Shown: positions 33,496-41,584 of the stretch, one piece after another
Numbering within the stretch: the first letter of the stretch is position 1
Layout: each line of letters opens with the position of its first letter
Origin: Streptomyces showdoensis
GTDB lineage: Bacteria > Actinomycetota > Actinomycetes > Streptomycetales > Streptomycetaceae
Length of the DNA: 45,602 nt
Assembly (NCBI RefSeq): GCF_039535475.1
Contig: NZ_BAAAXG010000008.1
Location: 1-45,602, forward strand
Reading direction: 5' to 3'
Position numbers and translations under genes: made by a program
The notes under the pieces: model-generated
Database searches by the model: none
The model's input: only the letters and a program-made list of their open reading frames with translations
What the model was told of the DNA's origin: nothing

Positions 33496-34077
33496 ATGGG
33501 AGCCGTCACAGTTGCACTTGTGGTACTAGCCGTCCTCAGCGTGGCTGTCGTAGCCGGACTACAGGCCAGGGCTGGTCGTCGTGAGGCCGAGGCAGAGAAA
33601 TCGCGCCTGGCCGAGCAAGCCCGAATCCAAGCCCAGCGGTCACTTGAAGCCGTTTGGGCCATGAGCCCCTCGGACTTCGAGGAATACGTCGCGGAACTCT
33701 GCCGCCGAGACGGCTGCACCGGAGTGCGCCGCGTGGGTGCTGCGAACGACCTGGGCGCCGACGTGACGGGCCGGCTGCCGGATGGCCGGAAGCTCGTGGT
33801 GCAGTGCAAGCGCTACGCGAAACACCGCACCGTCGGTAGCCCGGACCTCCAGAAGTTCAACGGCACCGCCCGCAGCGAACACGGAGCAGACGTCCCGCTT
33901 TTCGTCGCCTCGTGCAAGTTCACCAAGCAGGCGCGAGCCTTCGCAGCCCGCCACGGTCTGGTCCTCGTGGACGTCGACCTCCTCGGCTTCTGGAACAGCG
34001 GCACCGCTCTGACCGCGCTCCTGGACCTGGACATCGGCCGGTCCGGCACCAACCAGAAACTCGCCCCGGACAACTGA
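33496..34077 (+). CDS. Mrr-type restriction endonuclease with N-terminal membrane helix
   Basis: ATG at 33496 gives 193 residues. A single membrane helix (TVALVVLAVLSVAVVAGLQA) is followed by a charged coiled stretch (RREAEAEKSRLAEQARIQAQ). The nuclease domain reads MSPSDFEEYVAELCRRDGCT, GAANDLGADVTGRLPDG and KLVVQCKRYAKH, with D...QCK as active site, then GSPDLQKFNGTARSEHGADV and FTKQARAFAARHGLVLVDVD. It is intact, unlike the related gene at 2896-3749, and slightly shorter, with one helix instead of two. Members of this family cleave foreign or modified DNA; the membrane anchor suggests action at entry, which is inference. No methylase is nearby. Confidence 0.8.
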   Translation: MGAVTVALVVLAVLSVAVVAGLQARAGRREAEAEKSRLAEQARIQAQRSLEAVWAMSPSDFEEYVAELCRRDGCTGVRRVGAANDLGADVTGRLPDGRKLVVQCKRYAKHRTVGSPDLQKFNGTARSEHGADVPLFVASCKFTKQARAFAARHGLVLVDVDLLGFWNSGTALTALLDLDIGRSGTNQKLAPDN

Positions 34078-34371
34078 ATTCTTAGCGCTCAGCAGCCAGC
34101 GTCGATGCCCTTCCAGCCGTTCCCGAGCGAGCGGCGCTGGGGCCGCGACGGTCCGGCAGCGGGGTGCAGGGCGGGTGTTCAGTGCGCCGGTCACCTGGAC
34201 GGCGCCGTGGGGGAGAGGCCGGCGGTGACTTGTCCGGAGGCGAGGACGCGCGCGTACGTCCCTGGCCCGTAGGCGGAGAGGGCCACCGCGAGCGCGGCCG
34301 CGGCCGTCTCGGCCGGCCTTGCGCCCCAGCGGGGTTCGTCCTCGATGGCGGGCGGTTGGTGGGGGAGTGCG

Positions 34372-34778
34372 CGGCGCTGGGCACCGAGGCCGCAATGAAG
34401 GGCTACCGCGTCCGCTACATACTCGCGACGAAGTTGGTGAACGAGCTGGTCGAGGCCGCGGATGAGAAGCAGCTGAACAAGACGATCGCCCGCTACGGCC
34501 GAGTCGACCTGCTCTGCATCGACGAGCTCGGCTACATGGAACTCGACCGCCACGACGCCGAGCTCCTCTTCCAGGTCCTGACCGAACGCGAGGAGAAGAA
34601 CAGCGTCGCCATCGCCTCCAACGAGTCGTTCGGCGGCTGGACCAAGACCTTCACCGACCCCAGGCTCTGCGCGGCCATCGTCGACCGGCTCACGTTCAAC
34701 GGCACCATCATCGAGACCGGCACCGACTCCTACCGCCTCGCCTCCACCCGAGCCCAAGCGGAGCGAGCAGCCGGCTGA
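34372..34778 (+). pseudogene. istB: IS21-family IstB helper ATPase, N-terminally truncated
   Basis: From about 34372 the reading ALGTEAAMKGYRVRYILATK, LVNELVEAADEKQLNKTIAR, VDLLCIDELGYMELDRHDAE (Walker B) and NSVAIASNESFGGWTKTF matches IstB to its C-terminus. The Walker A region GTGKT and the first 110 residues are replaced by unrelated GC-rich sequence. Without Walker A it cannot work. It may be the other half of the IS21 material at 10909-11777. Confidence 0.75.
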
Positions 34779-34799
34779 AAGGCTGAGGAGCTGCGTCAT

Positions 34800-35187
34800 G
34801 AGGCGTTGACGGGGTTCCAGCTTCGATCTCCCGTAGCAGTTCCCCGTCATCGTCATAGAGCTCAAGATTGAACCGCAGACCGAGCCGGGTCAGCAGCGCA
34901 GCGAGATCCTCGAACCGTTGAGGATCGACGACTCCGTTCAGGAGCGTGTCCCCGTCGGTCGGGTCGACCTCGATCCGGCACCAGCTGGTCTCGACCTCAT
35001 ACGACTCCCGCGACGAGCCGGATTGGGATCTCCAGCCGGCCCCGATGAACCGCTTGGCCACCCACGATGCACTCGGGGCTCCTGCCAGGCCGCCATACAC
35101 GTTGTTGTTAATCTCATGCCAGACGGGATCGAGCGGCTGTCCCTCATCGGATATGTCCACAGCTGGATTATGAAGCAGACCCCGCAA
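34800..35187 (-). CDS. hypothetical protein, C-terminus cut by istB fragment
   Basis: The frame starts at 35187 (MRGLLHNPAVDISDEGQPLD). It continues with PVWHEINNNVYGGLAGAPSA, ESYEVETSWCRIEVDPTDGD and RFEDLAALLTRLGLRFNLEL. Acidic, soluble and tryptophan-bearing, it has the look of small immunity-type proteins of contact-toxin systems, but no family match is clear. Near 34800 it runs into the istB fragment on the other strand; the frame stays open to 34708 with unrelated basic residues, so the native end is lost. Confidence 0.45.
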
Positions 35188-35292
35188 CCCGTGATCGCAC
35201 CGCTATCGACATCAAAACTTGTCGATGTTGATCACTGCACCCCGGGTCACACGCTTCCCGAACTCCTCGACAAACGAATCCCCAAGAAGTCG

Positions 35293-35508
35293 TCATAGCC
35301 ACCCTGCCGGTCCGGTGCCCATGGACCACGTCAGTTCGTAGATGCCGACCCCGCGCTGGACGCGCTTGACGCGGAGGCCGGCGCGGAAGCGGCCGGTGCG
35401 CAGGTCGTCGACGAAGGCCGCCACGGTCTGGCGGAAGCGGCGGCGCTGCTCGGGGGTGAGGCGGTCCAGGTCTCCGGTGAAGCGGGGCAGGGCCTCGTAC
35501 GTGGGCAC
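35293..35508 (-). pseudogene. RelE/ParE-like toxin, C-terminally truncated
   Basis: GTG at 35508 has GGAGAAG seven bases upstream and starts VPTYEALPRFTGDLDRLTPE. It continues QRRRFRQTVAAFVDDLRTGR and FRAGLRVKRVQRGVGIYELT with WSMGTG, then stops. The pattern matches RelE-type mRNA-interferase-like proteins of Streptomyces (helical hairpin followed by GLRVK.V.g..g..E.TW), which normally run on with a further strand carrying catalytic residues. About 15-25 residues are missing, so activity is doubtful. No antitoxin gene is seen on either side. Confidence 0.55.
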
Positions 35509-35725
35509 GGTGAACTTCTCCAGAAAGCACGAAGCCCCCGCCCGGTGGCCGAGGGCGGGGGTGGCTGTTCGTGTCGAAGGGCGTCGGGGACGTGGTCTGC
35601 TCAGCGGTCTCGGCTGGTTGGGGCTGGCGTGCGCTGGTGTGCGTTCGATGACGCTCGATTGGGTTGGAGTGGGCCGGGGTGGGCGCCACTCCGGTAGCCG
35701 GGGCGCAGTGTTCGCAAGGTCCGCG

Positions 35726-36028
35726 TCAGGTCTCGTAGCGGTCGCGCATCGCGTCCCAGAACTGCTGGGGCCGGGTGGCCTCGCAGCCGTCACACCGGTA
35801 CCCCGCGAACCAGACGCGGGCCGGCCGTCCTGTTGGGCTGACTCGCGGGAGCAGCCGAACTCGGGGCGAAGCGGCCGGAGGCACAGTGGGCAGGAGTCCG
35901 CCTTGATGGACTTCGGCTTCCGGGGCCGCTTTGTCGTCCTGGACCTGGACGGCGCGGAGGTAGCTGAACGCGCTGATCGCCGCGTGCGGGGTCATCGGTG
36001 CGAGCGGCAGGGCGATGGTGTCGGGCAT
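35726..36028 (-). CDS. small conserved protein with CxxC motif
   Basis: ATG at 36028 follows GAGGAG with seven bases spacing. The 100-residue product reads MPDTIALPLAPMTPHAAISA, then FSYLRAVQVQDD and, at the end, RVWFAGYRCDGCEATRPQQF WDAMRDRYET. The single CDGC could bind metal with another pair, which is absent. The central part (40-65) is basic and proline rich, and differs from both ends, so two compensating frame errors are possible. The function is unknown. Confidence 0.5.
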   Translation of the reverse strand: MPDTIALPLAPMTPHAAISAFSYLRAVQVQDDKAAPEAEVHQGGLLPTVPPAASPRVRLLPRVSPTGRPARVWFAGYRCDGCEATRPQQFWDAMRDRYET

Positions 36029-36301
36029 GACGGCTCCTCACGTACGGGCCACCGCGCGGATCGCAACGGCCCCAGATCCAGAGCCTGGGGGAGTCGCCCT
36101 GTGGACAGAGTCCGCGCACCGAAGGTGACCACCTACCCCCCTTGTCCAGGTTCGGACGGCCGTGCGTTTCCCCTTGACAGGGTCCACCAGGTGCGACAAA
36201 CCGCCCACCTCGGTGGGGGAGAGATCTCCGTCCCGGCACGCTGAGTGACGGATGGGGAAAAGCCGCTGCCGGACCCGGTACACCACTGGGAGACTCCGGA
36301 G

Positions 36302-36772
36302 ATGACCACGCAGCGCCTCCCGTTCCCCGTGCCCGACGAACGCGCCCACTACTTCGTCGGCCAGTACGCCGACATGCACGACCTCGTGGCGGACCTGGTC
36401 GTGCCCGACGGCGTCCCCGAGGCTGCGGCGACCGTCCTGCGCACGGCCCGGGAGCTGCTGCGCCAGTCGTACTACTGCTTCGAGTTCTCCACCGTGGCGG
36501 TCCTGCACTCCCTGATCGCGGTGGAGATCGTGCTGCGCGACCGGATCCCGGGTGCGGGCAAGAAGCCGCTGCAGAACCTCATCCAGCAGGGCGCGGAGAC
36601 CGGCGTCCTGACCGGCCGGCAGGCGGAGTACCTCGACTACGGCCGGAAGATCCGCAACGGCATGGCGCACGGCAAGACCACGCACGCGGCGATGCCGCCG
36701 GCTATGGCCGTGCCGATGGTGACGACCTCATTCACGATCGTCTCCGAGCTCTGCGCCGCACCCACCACATGA
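36302..36772 (+). CDS. HEPN-like protein (RxxxxH motif)
   Basis: ATG at 36302 gives 156 residues; a GTG at 36245 in the same frame has no ribosome binding site. The protein is helical: HYFVGQYADMHDLVADLVVP, LRQSYYCFEFSTVAVLHSLI and AVEIVLRDRIPGAGKKPLQN. Then EYLDYGRKIRNGMAHGKTTH holds RNGMAH, the R-x4-H signature of HEPN domains, which include many RNases of toxin and defence systems. The motif also occurs in non-catalytic DUF4145-type proteins, so nuclease activity is not established. No nucleotidyltransferase (MNT) partner is next to it. Confidence 0.55.
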   Translation: MTTQRLPFPVPDERAHYFVGQYADMHDLVADLVVPDGVPEAAATVLRTARELLRQSYYCFEFSTVAVLHSLIAVEIVLRDRIPGAGKKPLQNLIQQGAETGVLTGRQAEYLDYGRKIRNGMAHGKTTHAAMPPAMAVPMVTTSFTIVSELCAAPTT

Positions 36773-36774
36773 TC

Positions 36775-37109
36775 ACGGCTCGATGCACCAGGCGGGGGAC
36801 TGCGGGTGTGACCAGAGGTGGGACCACCGAAGTCGGCGATCTTCCATTCGTGCAGTTCAGAGGCCGTGGGCAAGCCCTCCTCAGAAAACGACACCCTTCC
36901 TCGCGAGAGCCGAGGGGAAAGGTGATCCGTATCCCGGGCCGGCGGCCGCGTGGAGGGGTAGATCGGGCCCGGCCACGATTGCCGGTTGGCAGCGTGGCCG
37001 GACACGCGATGAGGGAGTTGTTACGCCTTGCCTGCGGCTTCGAAGCGGAAGCCGAAGAGGCCGCCACCAAGCCGGACGTCGACGGCCTGGCGCACGGGAG
37101 CTGTCAATG
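36775..37109. other. stretch with at most gene debris
   Basis: Around 37009-37090 a short reading MRELLRLACGFEAEAEEAAT has protein-like codon use but no upstream partner or ribosome binding site. The rest shows no coding character on either strand. It separates the HEPN-like gene from the convergent regulator gene. Confidence 0.3.
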
Positions 37110-38510
37110 TCAGCCGCAGGACGCGATGAGGTCGCGGAGGATCCCGGACGTCAAGTCGGGGGGTGCCGCCTCGGTCGCGACGCGTTCCATGAATCCGTTG
37201 TAGACCGCCGCGTCGGGACCCCGCACCTGAGCCTCCCGCAACGTCTCGGCGTGCCCCAGGATTGCGTGGACAATGCTCTCCGTGTTGTGCGGTCGCTCGG
37301 CAGCGTCAGCCAACCGGTACAACTGCTCCTGGTACCGCGAGTGGGCGTCTCCCCGGCTGATGTACTGGGCGCCGGAGAGTTGTTCCGTGTAGACGATGTC
37401 AGGCAGCAGCCGTTCCGCGAAACGCAGGATCGTCACCGGTTCGCCGATGTCCACGACACCCCCTGCGCGGAAGGGCACGATCTGGATGGTGACGTTGGGC
37501 CACCGCGCGAGACGCAGAAGGTGCTCGAGCTGTTCCTGCATCACACGGCGGCTACCTACCTGGCGGAGTAGGACCCCCTCGTCGAGAACAGCGTGGAGCT
37601 TGGGAGCGTGGATGGAATCCAGCAGCTGCTGGCGCTTCATACGCAGCTCCACCCGGCGATCGATCGTTTCCTCCTCATCAAGAGGCAACCCAGTCCGGAG
37701 GATCTCCCTCGCGTACTTGGGTGTCTGGAGCAGGCCGGGAACGAGTCGCGCCTCGTATGTCTGGATGGAATCAGCGCTCTGCTCCAGGTCGAAGAGGAGC
37801 CTCAGCCGCTCGGGCGTGATGTCGTTGTACTCGTGCCACCAGCTTTCCCCCTGGGCCGCGTTCAGGGTGTCAAGGAGGCGGTTCCTTTCCCAGGGGTCGT
37901 GAACCTCGTACAGGTCGAGTAGCCGTTCCAGCTTGTCCGCCGACCCTGGCACGGGCTGTCCGTGTTCGAACCGGGAGACCGTGGCAGTCGAGGCGTGGAC
38001 CCGCAGCGCGGCCTCGGTCTGGGTGATGCCACGGTTTTCACGCAGTTCACGCAAGCGCGCGCCCAACAGAATGCGTTGAGCCGCAGGGGCGAGGCGCCTG
38101 CTGGCGGGGAGCCGGGGGGTGGCGGATGCCGTCGGCGCGGCGGCCGCTCGGGCTCCGTCCCGGTCCAGAGGAGCGAGGTGCCTGCCAGTGGGAAGCGGGG
38201 GGATGACGGATGCCGCCGGCGCGGCGGCCGCTCGGGCTCCGTCACGGTCCAGCTCCTCCAAGGCGCCGCTGACGTGATAGCGGGCCGCGGTGCTCAGCCA
38301 GTTCTTCGCCTCGTCCCTGCGCCCCTGTGCGAGGAGTTCGAGCCCAAGGGCGTACGCCTGATGGCCCAGTTCGGCCTGCTCGGCTTGGAGGACCACCGTG
38401 GCCCGCTCGTGATCCGTGAGCTGCTCAATGCTGTCCATGACCGCTTCGAAACCGCCCTCGGAGCCGCTCAGGGGGGGCTGAGGCGGCCAGGTACCGGCGT
38501 TCACTCGCAT
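37110..38510 (-). CDS. XRE-family regulator with DUF5753 domain
   Basis: ATG at 38510 (GGGAAAGGGAG before it) overlaps the sigma-factor stop by 10 bases and gives 466 residues. The first 85 residues are a helical extension (LTDHERATVVLQAEQAELGH). Residues 88-143 hold a 28-residue tandem repeat. The HTH is at about 147-200 (RENRGITQTEAALRVHASTA). DUF5753 follows from about 250 (TYEARLVPGLLQTPKYAREI, HAVLDEGVLLRQVGSRRVMQ, NVTIQIVPFRAGG). This HTH plus DUF5753 layout is typical of Streptomyces WhiJ/Scr1-type regulators, usually next to a DUF397 gene; none is found here. Instead it is coupled to an ECF sigma factor. Confidence 0.85.
   Translation of the reverse strand: MRVNAGTWPPQPPLSGSEGGFEAVMDSIEQLTDHERATVVLQAEQAELGHQAYALGLELLAQGRRDEAKNWLSTAARYHVSGALEELDRDGARAAAAPAASVIPPLPTGRHLAPLDRDGARAAAAPTASATPRLPASRRLAPAAQRILLGARLRELRENRGITQTEAALRVHASTATVSRFEHGQPVPGSADKLERLLDLYEVHDPWERNRLLDTLNAAQGESWWHEYNDITPERLRLLFDLEQSADSIQTYEARLVPGLLQTPKYAREILRTGLPLDEEETIDRRVELRMKRQQLLDSIHAPKLHAVLDEGVLLRQVGSRRVMQEQLEHLLRLARWPNVTIQIVPFRAGGVVDIGEPVTILRFAERLLPDIVYTEQLSGAQYISRGDAHSRYQEQLYRLADAAERPHNTESIVHAILGHAETLREAQVRGPDAAVYNGFMERVATEAAPPDLTSGILRDLIASCG
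38089..38252 (-). repeat. 84-bp tandem duplication inside the regulator gene
   Basis: Copies start at 38089 and 38173; the shared part GGCGCGGCGGCCGCTCGGGC recurs exactly 84 bases apart. The products DRDGARAAAAPAASVIPPLP and DRDGARAAAAPTASATPRLP show a 28-residue repeat with about 70 percent identity. The in-frame unit extends the linker ahead of the HTH. Confidence 0.7.
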
Positions 38511-39091
38511 TCTCCCTTTCCCGTGGCCATCGGTCGGTAGTGCTCCAGAGCGCTGGCGCCGCGGAGCGTCGCCAAGGCCCGTTTGAGTAGCTTCTTCACT
38601 CCGTTCTCCCCGATCCCCATGAGTACGGCGACCTCCGCGACGCTGAGGTCGTCGAGGTACCGGAGGCAGAGGGCCACACGCTGCCTGTGTGCCAGGCCGG
38701 CCAGGGCCCGTTCGACGTCCACGCCCCGCTCGATCGCCACAGGAAGGTGCGTGACCATCACGCGCATGAGCAAGGCCATCTCCGGCTCGTCGACGGGGAC
38801 CTCCCGCGCGATGCCGCGCCTCTCCCAGAATTCCGCGATGCGGCATCGGGCAATGGAGTAGAGCGCTTTCGCCGGCTCGTCGTAGAACTCGACGTGGTGG
38901 TCATACCTGACGAAGAACAAACGCCAGGTCTCCTGGCACAGGTCCTCCGCCTCCTGCGCTCCTCCCACCCGGCGCGCCACGAACGCGTCCAGCCTGGGGT
39001 GCTGGGCCAGGTAAAAGTCCCTCATGGCCTTCCGGCGCTCAGGATCCTTTGCGGCTCGGGCTGCGGGACCGCTGCCCTCCGTCGATGTCAT
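38501..39091 (-). CDS. ECF-type RNA polymerase sigma factor
   Basis: ATG at 39091 overlaps the previous stop (ATGA) and gives 196 residues. Region 2 spans about 24-93 (FYLAQHPRLDAFVARRVGGA, QEAEDLCQETWRLFFVRYDH, ALYSIARCRIAEFWERRG) and region 4 about 126-178 (LAHRQRVALCLRYLDDLSVA, EVAVLMGIGENGVKKLLKRA). Both regions are complete. It is sandwiched in a coupled operon between a small protein and an XRE/DUF5753 regulator. No anti-sigma factor with a zinc motif is visible; the small N-terminal-helix protein upstream might play that part. Confidence 0.85.
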   Translation of the reverse strand: MTSTEGSGPAARAAKDPERRKAMRDFYLAQHPRLDAFVARRVGGAQEAEDLCQETWRLFFVRYDHHVEFYDEPAKALYSIARCRIAEFWERRGIAREVPVDEPEMALLMRVMVTHLPVAIERGVDVERALAGLAHRQRVALCLRYLDDLSVAEVAVLMGIGENGVKKLLKRALATLRGASALEHYRPMATGKGECE

Positions 39092-39345
39092 CGAGCCTCG
39101 TCGACGTCGATGTCGGCGCCGACACGGACCGACCACTGGGCTTCAGACAGCCTCTGACGTGCGGAAACCGCCTGCCCGCTCGCTCCGGCTGCGTCCATAA
39201 CCGTCGCGATGGACCGGCGTTGCTCTCGGGCAAGGAGGACCTTTCCCAGGATGCGCAGCCCCGCAACGGTCACACCACATAAGCCGGAGATCGCCAACGC
39301 CAGCTCACTAGGACCCATCGACCGCAGCACTGCAGGATCACCCAC
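39088..39345 (-). CDS. small protein with one membrane helix, first gene of the sigma operon
   Basis: GTG at 39345 has GTAGGGA six bases upstream. The 85 residues include one hydrophobic helix (ELALAISGLCGVTVAGLRIL) followed by a polar helix (LAREQRRSIATVMDAAGASG) and an acidic end (VRVGADIDVDEAR). The stop overlaps the sigma-factor start by four bases. Membrane anchoring and a link to sigma control are inferences from topology and position. Confidence 0.6.
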   Translation of the reverse strand: MGDPAVLRSMGPSELALAISGLCGVTVAGLRILGKVLLAREQRRSIATVMDAAGASGQAVSARQRLSEAQWSVRVGADIDVDEAR

Positions 39346-39475
39346 TCCCTACCCAACCGAAACACTGTCACCTGTACATCGGTGCAGAACCCGGTTTCGG
39401 GTACCCCCAGCCCCGCCGTTCTTCCTTCGGACGAAGTCCCGCGCTCGCTCGCGATGGCGAAGCTGACCAGACACG

Positions 39476-39961
39476 TCACTCACTAGCGGCGTCAGCTGTG
39501 CCCCGCACGGCGAGAATCTCCGAGACCGGGCAGCCCCATGCCGCGCCCGGGCCGGCGGGGCCGTAGAGCGTGAACCCGCACGCCTTGAAGAACGCCTGCC
39601 GGTCAGCCGCGTCGGCGCCGTCCTGCGGCACCAGGGCCAGGAACGTGTCGCCGGCCTTCTGGGCCCGGCGGGCGATCTCAGTGAGAAGTGCCCGGCCGAC
39701 CCCGCCGCGACGACCGGTAAGGGCGACCGCCATCGTTGAGATGAACGTCTGCTCGCCGGGATGCGCCTCCCGGCCTTCGTCGTGCCCGAAGTCGCAGTGG
39801 AGCTGGAACTCGGCGACCCCGACGACAGACCCTTGGAGCTCGGCCACGACGACGTCCAGGCCCTCGGGGTCGTAGAACCTGCCGTCTCCCAGATGATTCG
39901 AGTACAGCAGCTCCTCCACCACCGAGTAATCGGCTTGGACGATGTCACGGATGAGCGGCAT
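39476..39961 (-). CDS. GNAT-family N-acetyltransferase
   Basis: ATG at 39961 gives 161 residues (MPLIRDIVQADYSVVEELLY). The GNAT fold is complete: the beta2-beta3 stretch LDVVVAELQGSVVGVAEFQL, the acetyl-CoA loop GRRGGVGRALLTEIARRAQK (Q/R-x-x-G-x-G/A motif), and the beta5 end FFKACGFTLYGPA. The substrate cannot be told from the sequence. It is divergent from the gene at 40085, with about 120 bases between them. Confidence 0.85.
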   Translation of the reverse strand: MPLIRDIVQADYSVVEELLYSNHLGDGRFYDPEGLDVVVAELQGSVVGVAEFQLHCDFGHDEGREAHPGEQTFISTMAVALTGRRGGVGRALLTEIARRAQKAGDTFLALVPQDGADAADRQAFFKACGFTLYGPAGPGAAWGCPVSEILAVRGTADAASE

Positions 39962-40084
39962 GACCCAAGTGTTCCAGGACCGCGGCGCGGAGGCACCGTC
40001 TACGGGCGCCGAGGTCTACGAGCGCTTTGCCTGCTGGCCCATGGTGTCGACTCTGGCAGAGGTGCAGAGCATTACGCTCCTTCC

Positions 40085-40427
40085 ATGTGGAGTGAGTCGA
40101 ACAACTATGGCTTCGAGAACGAGCTGGACTACCTGCGGTCGATCAAGGAGGACGACAGCTATACGTTCACGTACCCGTTCGAGTACATCACTAAGAACTA
40201 CGGGAACGACTATTACGACATCGGCACAGCGGACATGGTGGTCCGGGTCCAGTGGAACGACGCAGAGGCTGGTTACACGGTGGCCTACGACGTCCCCCGA
40301 GATGGACAAGATCGACCCCGCTGAGGGGAACGGCGATGCAGCGAGCTTCTACGAGAGCGACGTTTACTGGAGGCTCGTGAGCGACCTCGACGGCATGGGG
40401 ATCAGCTCCGAGCTTCGTGCAATCTAA
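40085..40427 (+). pseudogene. small acidic protein, single frameshift
   Basis: ATG at 40085 begins MWSESNNYGFENELDYLRSI and continues KEDDSYTFTYPFEYITKNYG and NDYYDIGTADMVVRVQWNDA. After AYDVP, at a run of five C (about 40290-40295), the reading must change frame to give EMDKIDPAEGNGDAASFYES, DVYWRLVSDLDGMGISSELR and a stop at 40425. Repaired, it has about 113 residues, strongly acidic and rich in tyrosine, and AT-richer than its neighbours. Such composition is seen in immunity-type or phage-encoded inhibitor proteins, but no family is recognised. Confidence 0.5.
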
Positions 40428-40482
40428 GCACGGTTGGCTTGCCATCGCAGACGCCAGGCTGAGAGCGGGATACCGATCGGCT

Positions 40483-40526
40483 CCGTGGTGGTGCCCGGCC
40501 CCTCGTGAAGCCGGGCACCACCACGG
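40483..40526. terminator. strong stem-loop terminator
   Basis: A 17-bp stem (40483-40499 with 40510-40526; CGTGGTGGTGCCCGGC on the left) closes a 10-nt loop. It lies 57 bases after the stop of the acidic-protein gene. Confidence 0.75.
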
Positions 40527-40845
40527 GCCAACAGCCAGAGCACCAGGCCCCTCGGGAGGGGATGGAGAGGGGCCAGCATCGACCAGCAAGGGGCGGCGGT
40601 CCTGTACGCCGTCCCACCGCCAAGGTAGGAGCCCCTCCCGCACAGCGCAGCTTCTGATGGGCTGCCAGGGCGACGCCCCTTCCCCCGCGATAGCGGACTG
40701 GAAGAGGCGTCGCCCATCAGGGTCCGACCGCGGAGCTCAGGCCGGCTGCGTCTGAAGCCCGGCGAGGGGAGAGCGCCGGCCCTTGCCGACTGTACGCAGC
40801 TGCGCCCAGTCGACCTCGGGGTGTGCCCCCGGGGAGCAGACGCTG

Positions 40846-41038
40846 ACGGCCGCACTCGACAACCCCGACGGCCACGCCCTCTGCCGCGCCCAGGAGGCCC
40901 GCGCCGACGCGGAGGACAGGGAGCGCCGCGCCGCACAGCGGGAGGCGGAGCGCTCGGTGTGCCCGCGGTGCGGGGCGAACCTCAGCGACGAACGCTGGCA
41001 GCAGCTGCGGCACGGTAGCCGGCCTCGAGCCGGGACAG
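40846..41038 (+). pseudogene. C-terminal fragment with CxxC motif, cut by IS5-type element
   Basis: The reading ALDNPDGHALCRAQEARADA, EDRERRAAQREAERSVCPRC and GANLSDERWQQLRHG has strong GC bias and a charged helix followed by CPRCGANL, as at the end of many zinc-ribbon-tailed Streptomyces proteins. No start is found upstream. The sequence stops where the IS element begins (CTAG at 41039). The parent gene is unknown. Confidence 0.4.
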
Positions 41039-41075
41039 CTAGGGCGTGTATCAGAAGCCCGCTTCGAGTGAGCTG

Positions 41076-41513
41076 TCAGTTGGCAGCAAGAATGCTGGAG
41101 AGACTCACAGCGGGGCGGTCAAGCATGCCTGTCAGCGTGCGCTGCTGGCGCTCGGTCAAGGAGGCAACAAAGATCACGGCGTCAGCGTTGGCCTGGTCAC
41201 AGGCCTGAGCTACTTCATGGACTTTCCCGTAGCTCAGCAGAGTCCGCGAGGAGTAGGGCAGATCCATCTTCTGGACCCCGCCGGCCGAGACGCCTCGCCG
41301 TTGCACAATCTGCACGACGACCCGAGCGCCGCGCGCTGCCAGTTCTCTGGCTGCCGACACCATGAGCGTTTCGAAGTCCTTCTGCTTCGCAGAGAAGTAG
41401 CCAACCAGGACTACATCAGCGCCCACGTTCGTGAGTCGGAACGCCCGGCGCTGGGTCGGCTTCGAGGGCACGCGGCGAGCCAGGCGCCGGTCGCGCCTTC
41501 GAGGCTGATGCAT
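41076..41513 (-). CDS. HflX GTPase N-terminal domain, stand-alone
   Basis: The 145-residue product has a basic start (MHQPRRRDRRLARRVPSKPT) and then ADVVLVGYFSAKQKDFETLM, AARELAARGARVVVQIVQRR, LSYGKVHEVAQACDQANADA and VIFVASLTERQQRTLTGMLD. This is the HflX N-terminal ribosome-contacting domain (glycine-lysine motif GK..E, then AD.ViF...L...Q.r.L). In HflX the domain leads into DRT..ILDIFA and the GTPase; here it ends in SLSSILAAN without them. It may be a truncated gene or a stand-alone domain. It lies inside the IS5-type element borders. Confidence 0.55.
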   Translation of the reverse strand: MHQPRRRDRRLARRVPSKPTQRRAFRLTNVGADVVLVGYFSAKQKDFETLMVSAARELAARGARVVVQIVQRRGVSAGGVQKMDLPYSSRTLLSYGKVHEVAQACDQANADAVIFVASLTERQQRTLTGMLDRPAVSLSSILAAN

Positions 41514-41584
41514 GCGCCACAGGCTAAATGCCTTGTTGCCTGCGGTGATACCGGATTTCTCTCTGACCGAGCTTAGCGAGCAAG

